Shown here one piece after another: positions 24,443 through 36,700 of a stretch of DNA of 64,000 bases. The notes beneath the pieces were generated by a model that did no database searches, had not been told where the DNA came from, and saw only the letters and a list, made by a program, of their open reading frames with translations. Origin of the DNA: Blepharisma stoltei (taxonomy: Eukaryota; Ciliophora; Heterotrichea; Heterotrichida; Blepharismidae); the NCBI GenBank assembly GCA_914767885.1, contig CAJZBQ010000028.1, forward strand, positions 124,001 to 188,000. Reading direction: 5' to 3'. Positions within the stretch are counted from its first letter, which is position 1; each line of letters begins with the position of its first letter. A program made the translations under genes and the position numbers.

Positions 24443-24724
24443 ATGGGTGCAGAAACTGGTTATTATTTTCTCTTTATCTCTACTATTGGGGTCTTTTACA
24501 TGTTTGGAATGGGATATTTTTTGAGCAAGGATTATAATTATATACCTATTGAAGATAAAGTGGATCATGCGGATGTCTGCTATTGAACTGGAGTCATTTA
24601 TCTGGCTGTAGCAATTTCTTGTATTATTTACTTAAAGAAATTCGCCTCAAAAGATCATAGCTTCGATTATCAGACTGATTTGCAAGGAAAAAGCCGTATT
24701 AGAATTGGTCCTCATTTACGTTAA
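24443..24724 (+). CDS. Small two-helix membrane protein
   Basis: About 93 residues: MGAETGYYFLFISTIGVFYM (helix 1), a short polar loop (SKDYNYIPIEDKVDHADV), then WTGVIYLAVAISCIIYLKK (helix 2) and a polar tail ending RIRIGPHLR. The frame is only visible if TGA at about 24584 is read as Trp, so a standard-code search would miss it. I do not recognise the family. It lies between two minus-strand genes, 80 bp from the coiled-coil gene and 60 bp from the end of the dynein gene. Stop is TAA. Confidence 0.65.
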
Positions 24725-24783
24725 CTTAAATAACCATAGAGCTTATCTGGTTTAAAGTAATTCTATTTTTTAACTATTAATGA

Positions 24784-27700
24784 TTAATAATCTAGCTGAG
24801 TAAGCAGAGCAGTCCCTCTCTTAATCCAATGTGATGGCTTATGTGAAGTATGTAGCGGCAAAAGCATAGAAAGCACAAAGTTAGTCGAATGCCCAGTAGT
24901 TGACAAAGTCCCTTGTCTTTTTGACGTCTTATAAACCGGGCATTCATATACATGCTTTTTAGGAAGCTCAGCTATTTTTACAGGCCGCAAATGTATAACA
25001 GGCATAGGATAATACAAAATTTTAGGAAGCGGCTCAGCGACACAGCGTTTTTCGTCATCCCATCTAGCTCCATCTAAATAAAGTCCAGTGACATAGCAGC
25101 CGTCATTAGGCGGGCTTGAAATATTGTCCTTAGTCTGAGCTTCTGGCTGGACCTCAAAGTCAAAACAGAGCGTATCTATAGGGATTTGGTACTTTCTAGA
25201 GAAATTTTGCATAGTCCCTGTAAGGAAAGATTGGGTGAAATAAAACCCAGAAATCCAAAAAACAGCAGGTGGGCCGTTATCTAGCCAGTCTTGCATAAAT
25301 TTGAGACGGGTAATGAAATCATCAACCCATTGTGCAAGAGGCTTAAGAGAAGGATAAGCCACATTCATCCACATTTCAGGGACTTTATTATCAAATAGTG
25401 CATTTCCTACCTTTTCTAAGTCTGCAGACATAGTGACAAGCCCTTCTAGCGCGTTTTTAAGCTGTACAACAGAAGTTCTAACGACATTTAGTAGCCGATT
25501 AAACCTGATTAGTTCTTGGATTAAGACGGTATTCATGGATTCATTGTACATCATAGGGTATCTTTTCATGCATTCGTCAATGTCAAAAAGGTTTGGCATC
25601 CTATTAAAGATACTGACTGCTATTTCTGTCATCATTTGGTCAGGTGTTTTATCAGCGCCAGCTAAAGTTCGAGGCAATAATGATAGACAAGCTGAGAGAA
25701 GAGAATTAGTTTCATTAATGGACTTTGTAATTGAGGCATTGTCATTGAGCCCAAAAACTTGGGTTTGGTCATAATGTGGCACGTTCTCTTCTATATAATT
25801 CAAATAGCTTTCAATATTCCCTTCAGGAGGAATCTGATACACGTCACAGTCATTTATGTAGTACCTGTCTCTCAGTATATTTTCTGTATAAAAATCTTCT
25901 AGAATGGTATTAATCAGTCTCCTATCCCAAATATCGGTAACTCGTCCTCCATAATTGGCCTCAGCGACCATATATTTTAGAGCATCCCAAGGTATCAGCT
26001 CATACTCATTTAAAAACATCCTAAGCTGATAAAAGGATATCGACAAATCACTCATAGAGAACTCATAAGGGATATTCCAGCCTAAAGCTCCATATTTTCT
26101 TCTTTCTTGTATTAAGGCATGGAAGAAGCTTAAGCCATAGACCATTCTTTTGAATTCTCTTGGCTTGGCGTTATCTTCAAAAGCGTTATTATCATAGGAC
26201 CTAAAAGACCTGATTAAGTTTTTCCTGAGTCCTTTAGGAGGCTCATTAGTAAGCTTAATTGAATTTTGAAGGATGGAGACTGGGAAAAAATCAGAAGGCA
26301 TTGAGGTAAGCCAAAGCCGGAAATTGTCGTCAGTTCGCTCTGGGATGATTTCGTCTACTCTTTTTTCAAGAGTTGGCATAAATTTGGCTGCAAGATGGCA
26401 GTTTTGGAGGATAACCCAGCCACCATTTGCAATAGCACGGTCTAGAGCGGCTTCTGCTTTCGGACCTTGGCCGTCACCTAAGGATAAAGGCTCCATTTTG
26501 TTGCGGAGGTTGAGCTTTATGGCGAGTTTTTCAATTTCACTTATAGGGTCAACACCAGGGCTGAGGATAAAAATGATTGGGACGTCTGGCTTGGAGTCTC
26601 TGAAGGACAGCTCAATGTTAAATGGAGGGGGAGAAATAAACTCTGCCCCAAGCTCTTGGGTGATTAATTGTTCGATAGCTTGAATTCCTTTGTCAGGGCG
26701 AAGAATTCTTAGTACTATAATTTGTTGGAATGGAGATAGTTTCTCTTTCCAGCCTCCTGGCCATATCATGGCTCCTGGATCTGATGACTCCCATACAGAT
26801 TTCCATTCATTGACCTTTTGCTCAAATTCTCTATCAAAATTCTTACTACTGAATATAATATTTTTTTTTTAAATGCAAAATTATTTAAATCATAAAATAA
26901 TAGCAAAAGCCTAATATTTATTTAATACAAAATAAATACGTAAATGATGCCATTTTTATATAAGGAATGAGTTAAAGCTTTCAAATTCACTTAACTCCAG
27001 AATTGCTGCCCAATCTTTATTTTCCAGCCACACTCTTTCATCTTCCTGTGTCGGATTTGGCCTAGCTATAACAGTCTTAGTTCCTCCTGTCATTAAAAAC
27101 CTTAGCTCTAGCTGATTAATTCTATCTTCCCCTGCCATCACTTTTAAGCAGACCAGCAGCGAAAACGGGTGCAGGTCAAATAACATTGCTTTTTGATAGT
27201 GTCCATTTCACCGAAAAATTTTTGGCCGAAAATTGATTGAAAATCTTTGATAGTGAGATATTTGACCGAAAAAAAAAACCGTTTAATTTTTCGGCCAAAT
27301 GTCGCACTATCAAAATTTTTAGACTAAATGGATTTCGATGAAATGTAAACTGTCAAAAATTCACAGTCATTTGACATGGAGCCGCGAAAACAGCAGTTTA
27401 TCCTTCTCAAAAAGAGACCTACACACATTTTGATACAGCAAAAGTGTAAAAGTATTAATCAAATTTTTGACGCGCTCTTGGACAATTGAATTTTTTTCTG
27501 CTTCTGAAATAGAAAGGGAGTAAATTCTTTCGTACCATTCCAAGGAGTATTGATACATAGGCTCAATAACACATAAATCAGCTATACAGAAGAAAAGTTG
27601 GGAAACACGCGTGGCGATTGATTTATATGCTTTTTATATTCAATTTATTTATTTTTTATTTAAAACCCCTATAGGTAAATTCTTTATAAATTGGTATAAT

Positions 27701-30700
27701 TTTTTCTGGTATCATTAATATGCTTTTGTATATTTTCCATTTTTTCAAGCTGCTCTGAGGCATCTTTTGAGGACTGTTTTGACTTCTGAAGGGTTTCTAT
27801 AAGGGTTTCGTCTTCTAATATGTCCCCTTCTGAGTTAGAAACCATGTTTAGAATATTATCTTCAATGGTTTTCAGCTCTTTTCTAATTCTAGCGTTTTCC
27901 TGGATTGATTTTTGTCTGCTTGCCTCTATATGAGGAGCTTCAGCATTAACCGTCAGCGACAACATTTGGTCGAGTAGGCCTTCTTCAGTGGTCATGAAGT
28001 TCATCAATGCGACTCTTACACATATCTCTGGGGCATAATGGGGTCTTGGCAGCTTTGTGGTCATAAACAATCTGAAATCTCTTGACATTTCAGCAGTTTT
28101 GTCACCAATTTTGACGATCCCTTCAGATCCTTTTTTAGCTGAAAGGACGTTGTCAAGCTCAGGGTTGATAGATTCGCCTAGGTTTTCTATAAGGACTGAT
28201 TTTCCGTAGTTAATAGCGTTTACCAGAGTATTGGTAAGGCCATCACTATTAAGTCTTGTGACATCAAGCCTTTCTCCTTCCATTTTTTTTATCCAAGCGT
28301 TAGCTTGGACCTGTGGATCAATCATTAAAGGCCACCTTGAAGAATTTTCCATTATAATGGCGTTATCAATAGAGAAGCTGTCGTTTGGCAAATGAGCAAG
28401 GGTCCAGTCACGGATTTTAACTTGATCTCCCATCACGTCTTTTAAGGAAAATTCAGCTGAGCTTGGGATGTTTTTCTCTTTAAGCTGTTTAATCCAATAG
28501 TCAATGCAGCTTGACCTGTAAGTCCCTGTGAAGACTCCTAAGTATGCGATAATACCAGAGCTTATCATTAAATCCCCAACTATATTTTTGTAGTTTTCTT
28601 TGAGGATTTGGGCTTCTTTTGCCCATCTGATTTTTTCATCTTTGAGGCCATCAATAAGTTTTTGTGCTCTTTCAAGCTTGATCCTACACATATCGACTTC
28701 GTGCTGAAGTCTGAGTTCTTCGTCGACTGCTTTTTGGTAGTCCGCTTCAAGCTTTTGGACTTTTTCTTGGATACTCCTTAAAGCTTCCATTTTTTCTCTA
28801 AGATCTTCTTCTGCAGTTTTAAGCCGCATTTCTGCTTCTGCAAGCGCCATTTGTCGAGGCCTTATTTCTTTCATGACTTTGTCGTATTTATACATAGCTC
28901 TAACCCACATACTGAGGCCATAAGCAGCTAATGAAGCTCTTTTGATTTTTTCTTGTTGGAACTCAGAATGGTTAATAATTTTTTCTATAGTAGCAACAAT
29001 GGCAGGGTCCATATGGTCTTTATCATAATTTTGCAAATCGTCCATTAGTTTAGGCCTGTTCAGAAGATTTTTCTTATTCTCCAATAATTAAAATATTTTT
29101 TCATAAAAAAGTTAATTTTTATTCAAAATTTACTTTATAATGCGAAAAGATTTAGCAGTTTCCCAATAGTCAGGCTCTTTCCCAAACCCATTTGCTTTGG
29201 GAACCATTACTGGGTCTATAGCCATCAGCTTACAAACTGCTTCCATAGTAAACTTCACTCCAGGTGGCGGATTAGCCATATGTTTTACTTCATCAATTTG
29301 GTTCTTATCCAACGATTTCAATGCTTTTTGTGCAGCTTCATACGCAGGCATCGCTTCCTCCAGCTTTTCTTCACACTCTTTTTTGATCGCTTGTGCCGTT
29401 TCTCTTTCTTCTTTACACTTCGCCTCATCTTTTTCACAATTCTGCTGTACTTCTAATGCTTCTTTCTGCTGAACAGTCAAAATTTTCATCATTTCTTTGG
29501 TTTCAGCCTGTGCGACGACCAATTTTGGCTGTAATTCTTCTAGATCTTTTTGCATGACTGAGACTTTTGAAGCGGTGTCCAGCAATTTTTCAAGCCCATT
29601 TTCATATCTTTGGCCTAATTTTTTTACTTCGACTCTTTTGGTGTTTAATAAATTCTTAAAGGTGTAGATAAGTTCAAGATAGGACGTAGGGGTGATATAG
29701 TAGTATCTGCCTAGCTCTGCTTTATATCTGGCTGTTAAGTTGGTCACTCTTTCTTGCATATCTACACAGATTTCTACAAGTCCTACTTTTACCTGACTAT
29801 CCACGTCAACGTCTTTTAAGAAATTTTGAGCTACAGATCATAGCGCATCTTCAGGCCAAGGCAAAAACCAGTCAATTGTGGTACAATTCACAAGTGAAGG
29901 GAACATCCTAATTCTTGTCCTAAAGGACTCGCCAATAGGTGACAAACAAAACACAAGATGCAGATTTGACCTGACTCTTTCAATGAAATATGCATGAATT
30001 GCTTCTGCTGAGCCTCCTTTTTTGTTTAGATTCGCTTCATCTTGCAAAGTATCGATCACGTTTTGCCTGTCTTCTGATTCCAAAAGGTTAGGGACTTCTC
30101 CATTATTTAACAAATTATTGATATCTTCTAACTCTTTCCCATTGTAAATAATTATAATAATGAGATCTTCAGCTATTTATATTAATATTTATAAATCTGA
30201 CAGAAAAATTTGAAAAAATAACCAAATTTTTCTTGACAACTTAGAATAGTAAGAAACCTTCATTAGAAATTTGTGTATCACTGAATAAAAATACAGTTGG
30301 GTGATTTTCCAGACCTGTTTTAAAGAAAAGTGCTTTAAGTCTTTCTCTCCATTCATTCATTCCAAAATTTTTGCTGACTTCAACTTCAAAAATAGAATAC
30401 TCTGCTATCGAAGTAGCTAGCATTGTCAAGCTTTTTCTACCGCTTCCTCCAACTCCTAACAATAAAGCATTCCCAAGTGGGAGTTGAATAATCCTTACAA
30501 TTTTTACTACATGCTCTATAGCAGCCATAAATAAAACTAAGTTCATCTTCGTCGGAGAAATTTGGTTATAATAATTTCCTTAATTCTGCCATCATAAAAT
30601 TCAAGCCATTTTTCTACTGGAAAATTCATAAAAATTTCTCATATAATATTCCAAGCATTCATGCATTTTTTCTTGCAATAAATTATGGTCTTTAAGCTCA

Positions 30701-33700
30701 CAATACAAATCAGGGATTTTCGCTTTGCCTTCTTCACGTGAAATCATAGGAATAAATGACCCAAAAAGCAAAGGCGCCACCTTGACGACTTCTTCCCAGG
30801 TCCTTCTGAAGTATTTCTTTATAGATTCTTTTAAGAGGTCAGTGAAATAGTCACGGTCTTTGTTGTTTATTAGACGGTCTTGGAAAACACGTTGGCATTC
30901 GTGAGCCCAAAGCCTTATTAAGTCTGACTCATCTTTTATAGCTAAAGGAGTAGCATTAGAAATCCCTTGGAATACTTTTGAAACGTCTCGCAAGTTATAA
31001 ATATAATGCATTTTAGCAGGGGTCGGCAGAAGTTCTTTGCTGATTCTTTGGAAAACTTGAATTGTGGCATGGACAAGATTGTCTTTTTGCTGGACAATGG
31101 CTCGGGAAAACGGTTCTGTCTGCTTAATAAAAAACCAGTCCACAATAGTGGAGAAAATAGAGTTCAATGAATCTTCCCCAAAAGGCTCTATATAAAATTT
31201 ATTATAGTGCCTCAAATACCTCTGAGATACATGGTTTCTTCCTCCACCAGGTGGCCCCATACACGCTGCAAACTGTATAAGCTTAAATTTTTTAAACTCT
31301 TTGGTCTCTAAATCATACCAGCCTTCATGGTCCATCCACTGTCTTAGCAGCTCAATCGGTGGTTGTGCCCCATATGTCTCTTTCTGGGGCATATTTAAAT
31401 CGTCCACAAAAATGACCATTTTTCTATTTCCTGCAGGTGCATTCACAAACCTTGATTTTTTCTCCATACAAGATTCCATTATCAGCTGTATTTTATTAGC
31501 TGACGTCTGTGCTGAAAAAGCCATAAACAGATAAGTATAAGTTTCATTATAAAAAGAAGACCGTAAGGTATCAAGGACACAGACAGTTTTACCTGTCCCT
31601 GTAGGGCCACAGAATAAGATATGTTTATAAGCAGAGGCCATGAAATTCATAAGGTAAGAAATGCGGATTGTGTCTTTGGTAGGGATTATAAGCTCATGGA
31701 AATTAGCTTCTTTATTAGGTGTATAAGTGCTTGCTCGGAGATTTATCCATTGCATCCAATAGTAACTGCTGCTTTTTTTAGATAATACTACGTCAAAATA
31801 GTCTCCTGGGAGCTTTGAGTCGTATTTCTTTGTAGCCCAGGACTGCGGGGTATCAAGAAGTCTATAAATTTCGACGACATTTTCGCCTGCCACAAGTTTG
31901 CTTAAAAATTCAGAAAACTTTGGCCTGGTGGATTCGTCAGTGATGCCTCCAAAACCCCAGATTATGCTGAAAAGAATCCATTGTGGCAAAGTTTCTTCGA
32001 ATTCTTTAGGCAGCTGCTTGTCTTTTTCAGCATTTTTTGATGGGGAATCTGGCTCGTCTTCTTTTATCATTTCTCTGAATTCCATCATAAAGCAGTCAAA
32101 AATGTTCAAAGCGGCCGAGACCATTTCATTTTCTGTGACAGGAGCAGGCAGCCTGCATTTTTTCTTTACAAATTCAGTTAGTGGCCACGAAAACCAATTA
32201 AAGCTATCAATAATATGCTGTCCATGCTTGTCTCTGACAAAGTGAGGTAAGGAGTTTACATAAGACCGGATTAGAACTTCCCAGCCCAGCCTATGCGGTT
32301 CAAGGAAAACCATACCACAGTTACCAAGTTACTTAAGATTATCGAAAAGCTCCCTGTCGGAGCCCGTTAAAGTCCTTATTCCCTTCCATAACGCTCCACT
32401 CGCCTGCTCGCCAACAACCTTCTCACGGCCTTCAAAGTCTTGCTCCTACGGACATGGGCCTGCACATGCGCTCCGCAGTCGGAAAGTTTGGGTAACCGCG
32501 CTGTACATCAATGAAGGTTGCCTGCCTCGAAATTTCAAAAAATGGAATCTCTGGCCGACTTCGGCAAAAGGGTAGAACTTGTAGCCCAGGGCGAAACTCC
32601 AGGTTTCTCGCTAGAAAGTTGCCCGATTGGCCTAGATAGGCTTTGCTGGGCTTCCCCTTTCCAACTCCAAGTCTCCCCTCGTAAAATCTAACTCGAAAAA
32701 AGGACTGGGCTAGTTAACTAGCATAGCTGTCCATTTCTTCGCTAGCAAAACCTTGCCGGATATAATTAAAATAGGGCTTGATACTGCTTGGCCGAGAGGC
32801 CAAGCCAAGTTGAGACGCCATATTTTAATTATGGAAAACCATCCCACAACGAGAAACAGTAGCAGGGGATGCTTCTTTTAAGTCTTCAACCTCAAACATC
32901 ATAGTCATCCCTTCAGTCATTTTAATGATTTCTCCTGACTGCATACACAGCATTTTGTTGTCATCTAGCACAGTGTTCATGTTTTCAATCCATTTAGAAT
33001 CGACTGGCCCATCAAATACAACCCATTTTCGTTCAGGGCCTTTTTCTGCTGTAAAAGTCCTAAAAGTCTGAGAAATCACTCCGTCGTACCACTGATGGGA
33101 TTCTGCAATAAATCTTCCAAATAGTTGGTTTAGCGTAATTGATTTAGGGTTAAGCGTGACTTTTAGCGTTTTCGTGAACTCTGGGTTGTTTGGGATGCTG
33201 CTTAGAGCCATCTGCAACGTATTAATCACTTTAGTTTTGCCTGAAAAGGTCTGTCCTACAAGCATAAGTCCATGTCTGACACAAATAGTCTCATAAAGCT
33301 GGATGCATTTGCTTTTAAATTCGTCAGTGGCTTGTAAATTTTGCATTTCAGAGGCTGCTTCTATAGAAACTAATAAAATCCCGTAGTCAATTTTAGGTAT
33401 AGTAACTCCAGGGAACAGATCTGAAGTAATTCCTAAGAAAAGAGGAATATCATTGCTAGTAAACTTAGGCAGGTTTACGTCATTAAGTGCTCGTAAAGCC
33501 AAAATGTCTTCTACTTCATCAGTATATTTCATTTTCAAGTTCCCGCAAGCGGTTAAAATAGCTTTGACTGCTCTCATACCAAAATCGTAATGGTCCTGTG
33601 TAGATAGCTGTTCTGATGATAAACGTAAAGAAGCTATACTTTTTTACTTTAAAATTGCCTATAGAAACTCCTATTATTTACTTTGAAAAATATATAGGGA

Positions 33701-36700
33701 AAATTATACAACTTTTGCAGCTAGACTTCTAGCATTTTCGAAACCATAAGAAAACAGAGAAATTTCACTGATCATCGCATAATCAGGAACCATCATAGCA
33801 CATGGCCTAAATAGCGCTTTTAAGTTGTCAGGAAGTTCTGATCTGCCTGCATAGCCAGGGTTCATAGTGATATTAATAGCGCAGGAGTGAACTAAATTAA
33901 GCTGGGTTCCTTCAAAGGTAAAGGTTTTTCGTTTTTCTCTGATTGCTTGCTGGATTTGTAAAACTTGCATAGCGATGACGGATAAGACTTCAGGCTCAAT
34001 TCTGTTGAATTCGTCAAAACAACACCAAGAGCCGCTTGAAGCGAGGCCTTTGAAGAATTTAGCCATTGATGTGAAGTCTAAGGAGTCACTACAGTTAAAG
34101 ACGACACATTTGACAGCAATTGCTTTGGCAAGATCTTTGACTGACTCTGTTTTTCCAGTCCCTGCAGGACCTTCTGGAGCTCCTCCATAGAATAAGTTAT
34201 AAGCGCCTATAAGTGTCCTGTAGCATCTGTCAGTAAGTGGAGTAATAACGAGCCTTGGAGTGTTTCCTAAGTACTCAAAGCCATATTTTATAGAAGAATT
34301 CACCATTTTTACTGAAATATCAGTGCTGCCTTCCCAGTAATACCTCAGCTGAGCAATCCAGTCAAACTGATTGTTATTGGTCACGTTTTTATTTTTCAGC
34401 TCAGTCACAATATCTCTTGCGTGTACATCTAAAGTAATGACAGCTGATAGCGTTTTTCTCAATAAAGAATCCAGTTTGCCTCTTACCATGACAACTACTC
34501 CCATAATAAGTTTCGTCAATTTCTCTTCATACGCCTTCATAGCATTCGTCTTAATGGCTTCTTCTACACCTCCAGTCCACGTCAGCTGGTTTACTCCTAG
34601 TACAACCATAGATGGCCAATTTCTAATTCATTTAGTTCTTTCTTTGCCTTTGGTACTATCCTATGCATTAAAATAACGTCGAGATATAACCCATCCTCTT
34701 AAATTTTGTAGTTGGGCAGGATCCTTGGAGACCAGGGGACCTGGTGGAAAAGAATTGTGTGGTCAAGCACAGGTAGCAACCCTACACCCCCACCCCCCCT
34801 AAAAGTGGTACCCCCCCACCCCCCCTAAAAAATGGCACCCTCACCCCCTTTCACAGATGGCACCCCCACCCCCATCCCCCATAATATAGCATAAAATATA
34901 TGAAAAATGCCAATTTAGAGCAGACGTAATAAATAAATTATTATTTTAAATATATTAAAAATTACTGATTTATGCAATATCCACATAGCGTAGCACAATC
35001 GATTAAGGAGTAGATGGAATGGGGTGAGAATTTCCTATATCTAGTAAGCTCACCAAATCTGAAAAAAATTGTTAGCAAGCATAATAATGATCTCTGGTAT
35101 TAATTAGCAATATATCCTGCATATATTTATGAACTTTGTGGAACAATGGCTAAAAGTCGAATTAGAGATCCAAAAGTAAAACTGACAATAGCAAATACTA
35201 TTTTTATTACCACTATTGAATCCTGCTACCAATTCAGTCCTGCAATCCTTGTACAATTGTCATTAGATTAGCTTTAATTTATGAATCAATAAATTTAAAG
35301 CAAGTTATTGTATTATCCTTGGTTAATTTTTAATAATTAATGCCATTATCTATATCTTTGGCATTATATTTATAAATATAAAAAGCAAATTTAATATATT
35401 TTCTAATTAATTGCTAATTAATTTAAATTTATTAATTAATCATAAATATAAAGTAATTTGTGGACTTAATTTAAAAATATAGTGTTTTAATTGGGTTATA
35501 TTTAATTTATTCTGCTTATTTCCTATCAAATACTTCTATAGGATAAACCCGAGAGGGGGGGTGGGGTTGCGACCTATGCTTGACCAATTGTGCTCAGGAA
35601 TGTCTGGCCAGGTTTTTACTGGTGGAGCGCAACGTTGGGCTGACCGACCGCATACTCACATCCAAGCCAGTTTTCTACATCGTGGGAAGTGGAGGCTCAA
35701 GGCTGGAAAGGGATGTCTTAGAAGTGCCAGGAGCTCTTTTCTTGGCATTTCCCAACGCAATATCAGGCGTTGCGTCCTGGGTTTTGAGTTTCCAGGATTT
35801 TCTATATTTCTGAAAGCGACTCTGTTAGCAAGTGACATGGTGGGTGGCCCAGCGTCTCTCACTCTCAGGTAGCTAGTTCAAGCCCTCGCCCGTGAGGAGA
35901 AACATAGCGAAAAGCATGTCGGGACTGGCAAGCAAGCGGTAAACAATAATGGAGGCAAATAATATCCTGCAGGCCTTCTCGATGAGTAATTTAATTTTTA
36001 GCCTTTGATACTCTGCAAAGCTTCTTTTCATGATATCTTTTATAGTCTTATACATAGTCTTTTCTATATCACCCATCCAGTACTCAACATTTCCTTTTTT
36101 ATCTCCTTCATTTACATCAATTTTGTCAATAAGCTGGACTGTTTCTTTTTCAGGTGAAATCATGTGAGTGACTTCTTGTCTTTCTGTGAACACGACCTTG
36201 TCAATAGCTTCAAAACATTTATTAATATGTTCTTGGACACGAAGTGGGTCTTTTGTCTGTGACAAAATATCTAATAAGTCTTCATCTGACAAGAAAAAGA
36301 AGCGTGGGAACGAAAGACGTTTGGTTTCTAAATAGTGATGCATTGATTTTTGGATGTCGTCTAAGTTTTCATTTGCATCTTTAAATAGTGTAAGCGTGCC
36401 TCCATCAATCGCTACTGAGTCAAGCAGGCCTGGATTAGTATTTTGGGTAGTTTGGCTGTTGCTGCTGCCTGAGCTACATATCGATTCCATATAAAGTTTC
36501 CACTGCCCATCAACCCCTCTAAATTTTCTATATTCTCCTGGCATTCTTTTCTGTATATCATCTGAAGCGAAAATCGGCTCAAGGTTCATCCATACAGTTT
36601 GGCATTTCATCCACTGTTCTAGTGTTTCCTGAATATGTAACAGCCTATATTCCCATTCTTTGCATTGCCGTTCTATAGGTTTAGCATAAGGCGACGTTTT

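Noticed and set aside
34785-34885. Internal telomere repeat
   Set aside because: The units are irregular and long, with C runs of varying size. They do not match the short 6-8 base repeats of ciliate telomeres.
35561-35872. Overlapping open frames on both strands at 35561-35872
   Set aside because: They come from the GC-rich part of the composite insert. Long open frames are expected by chance there.
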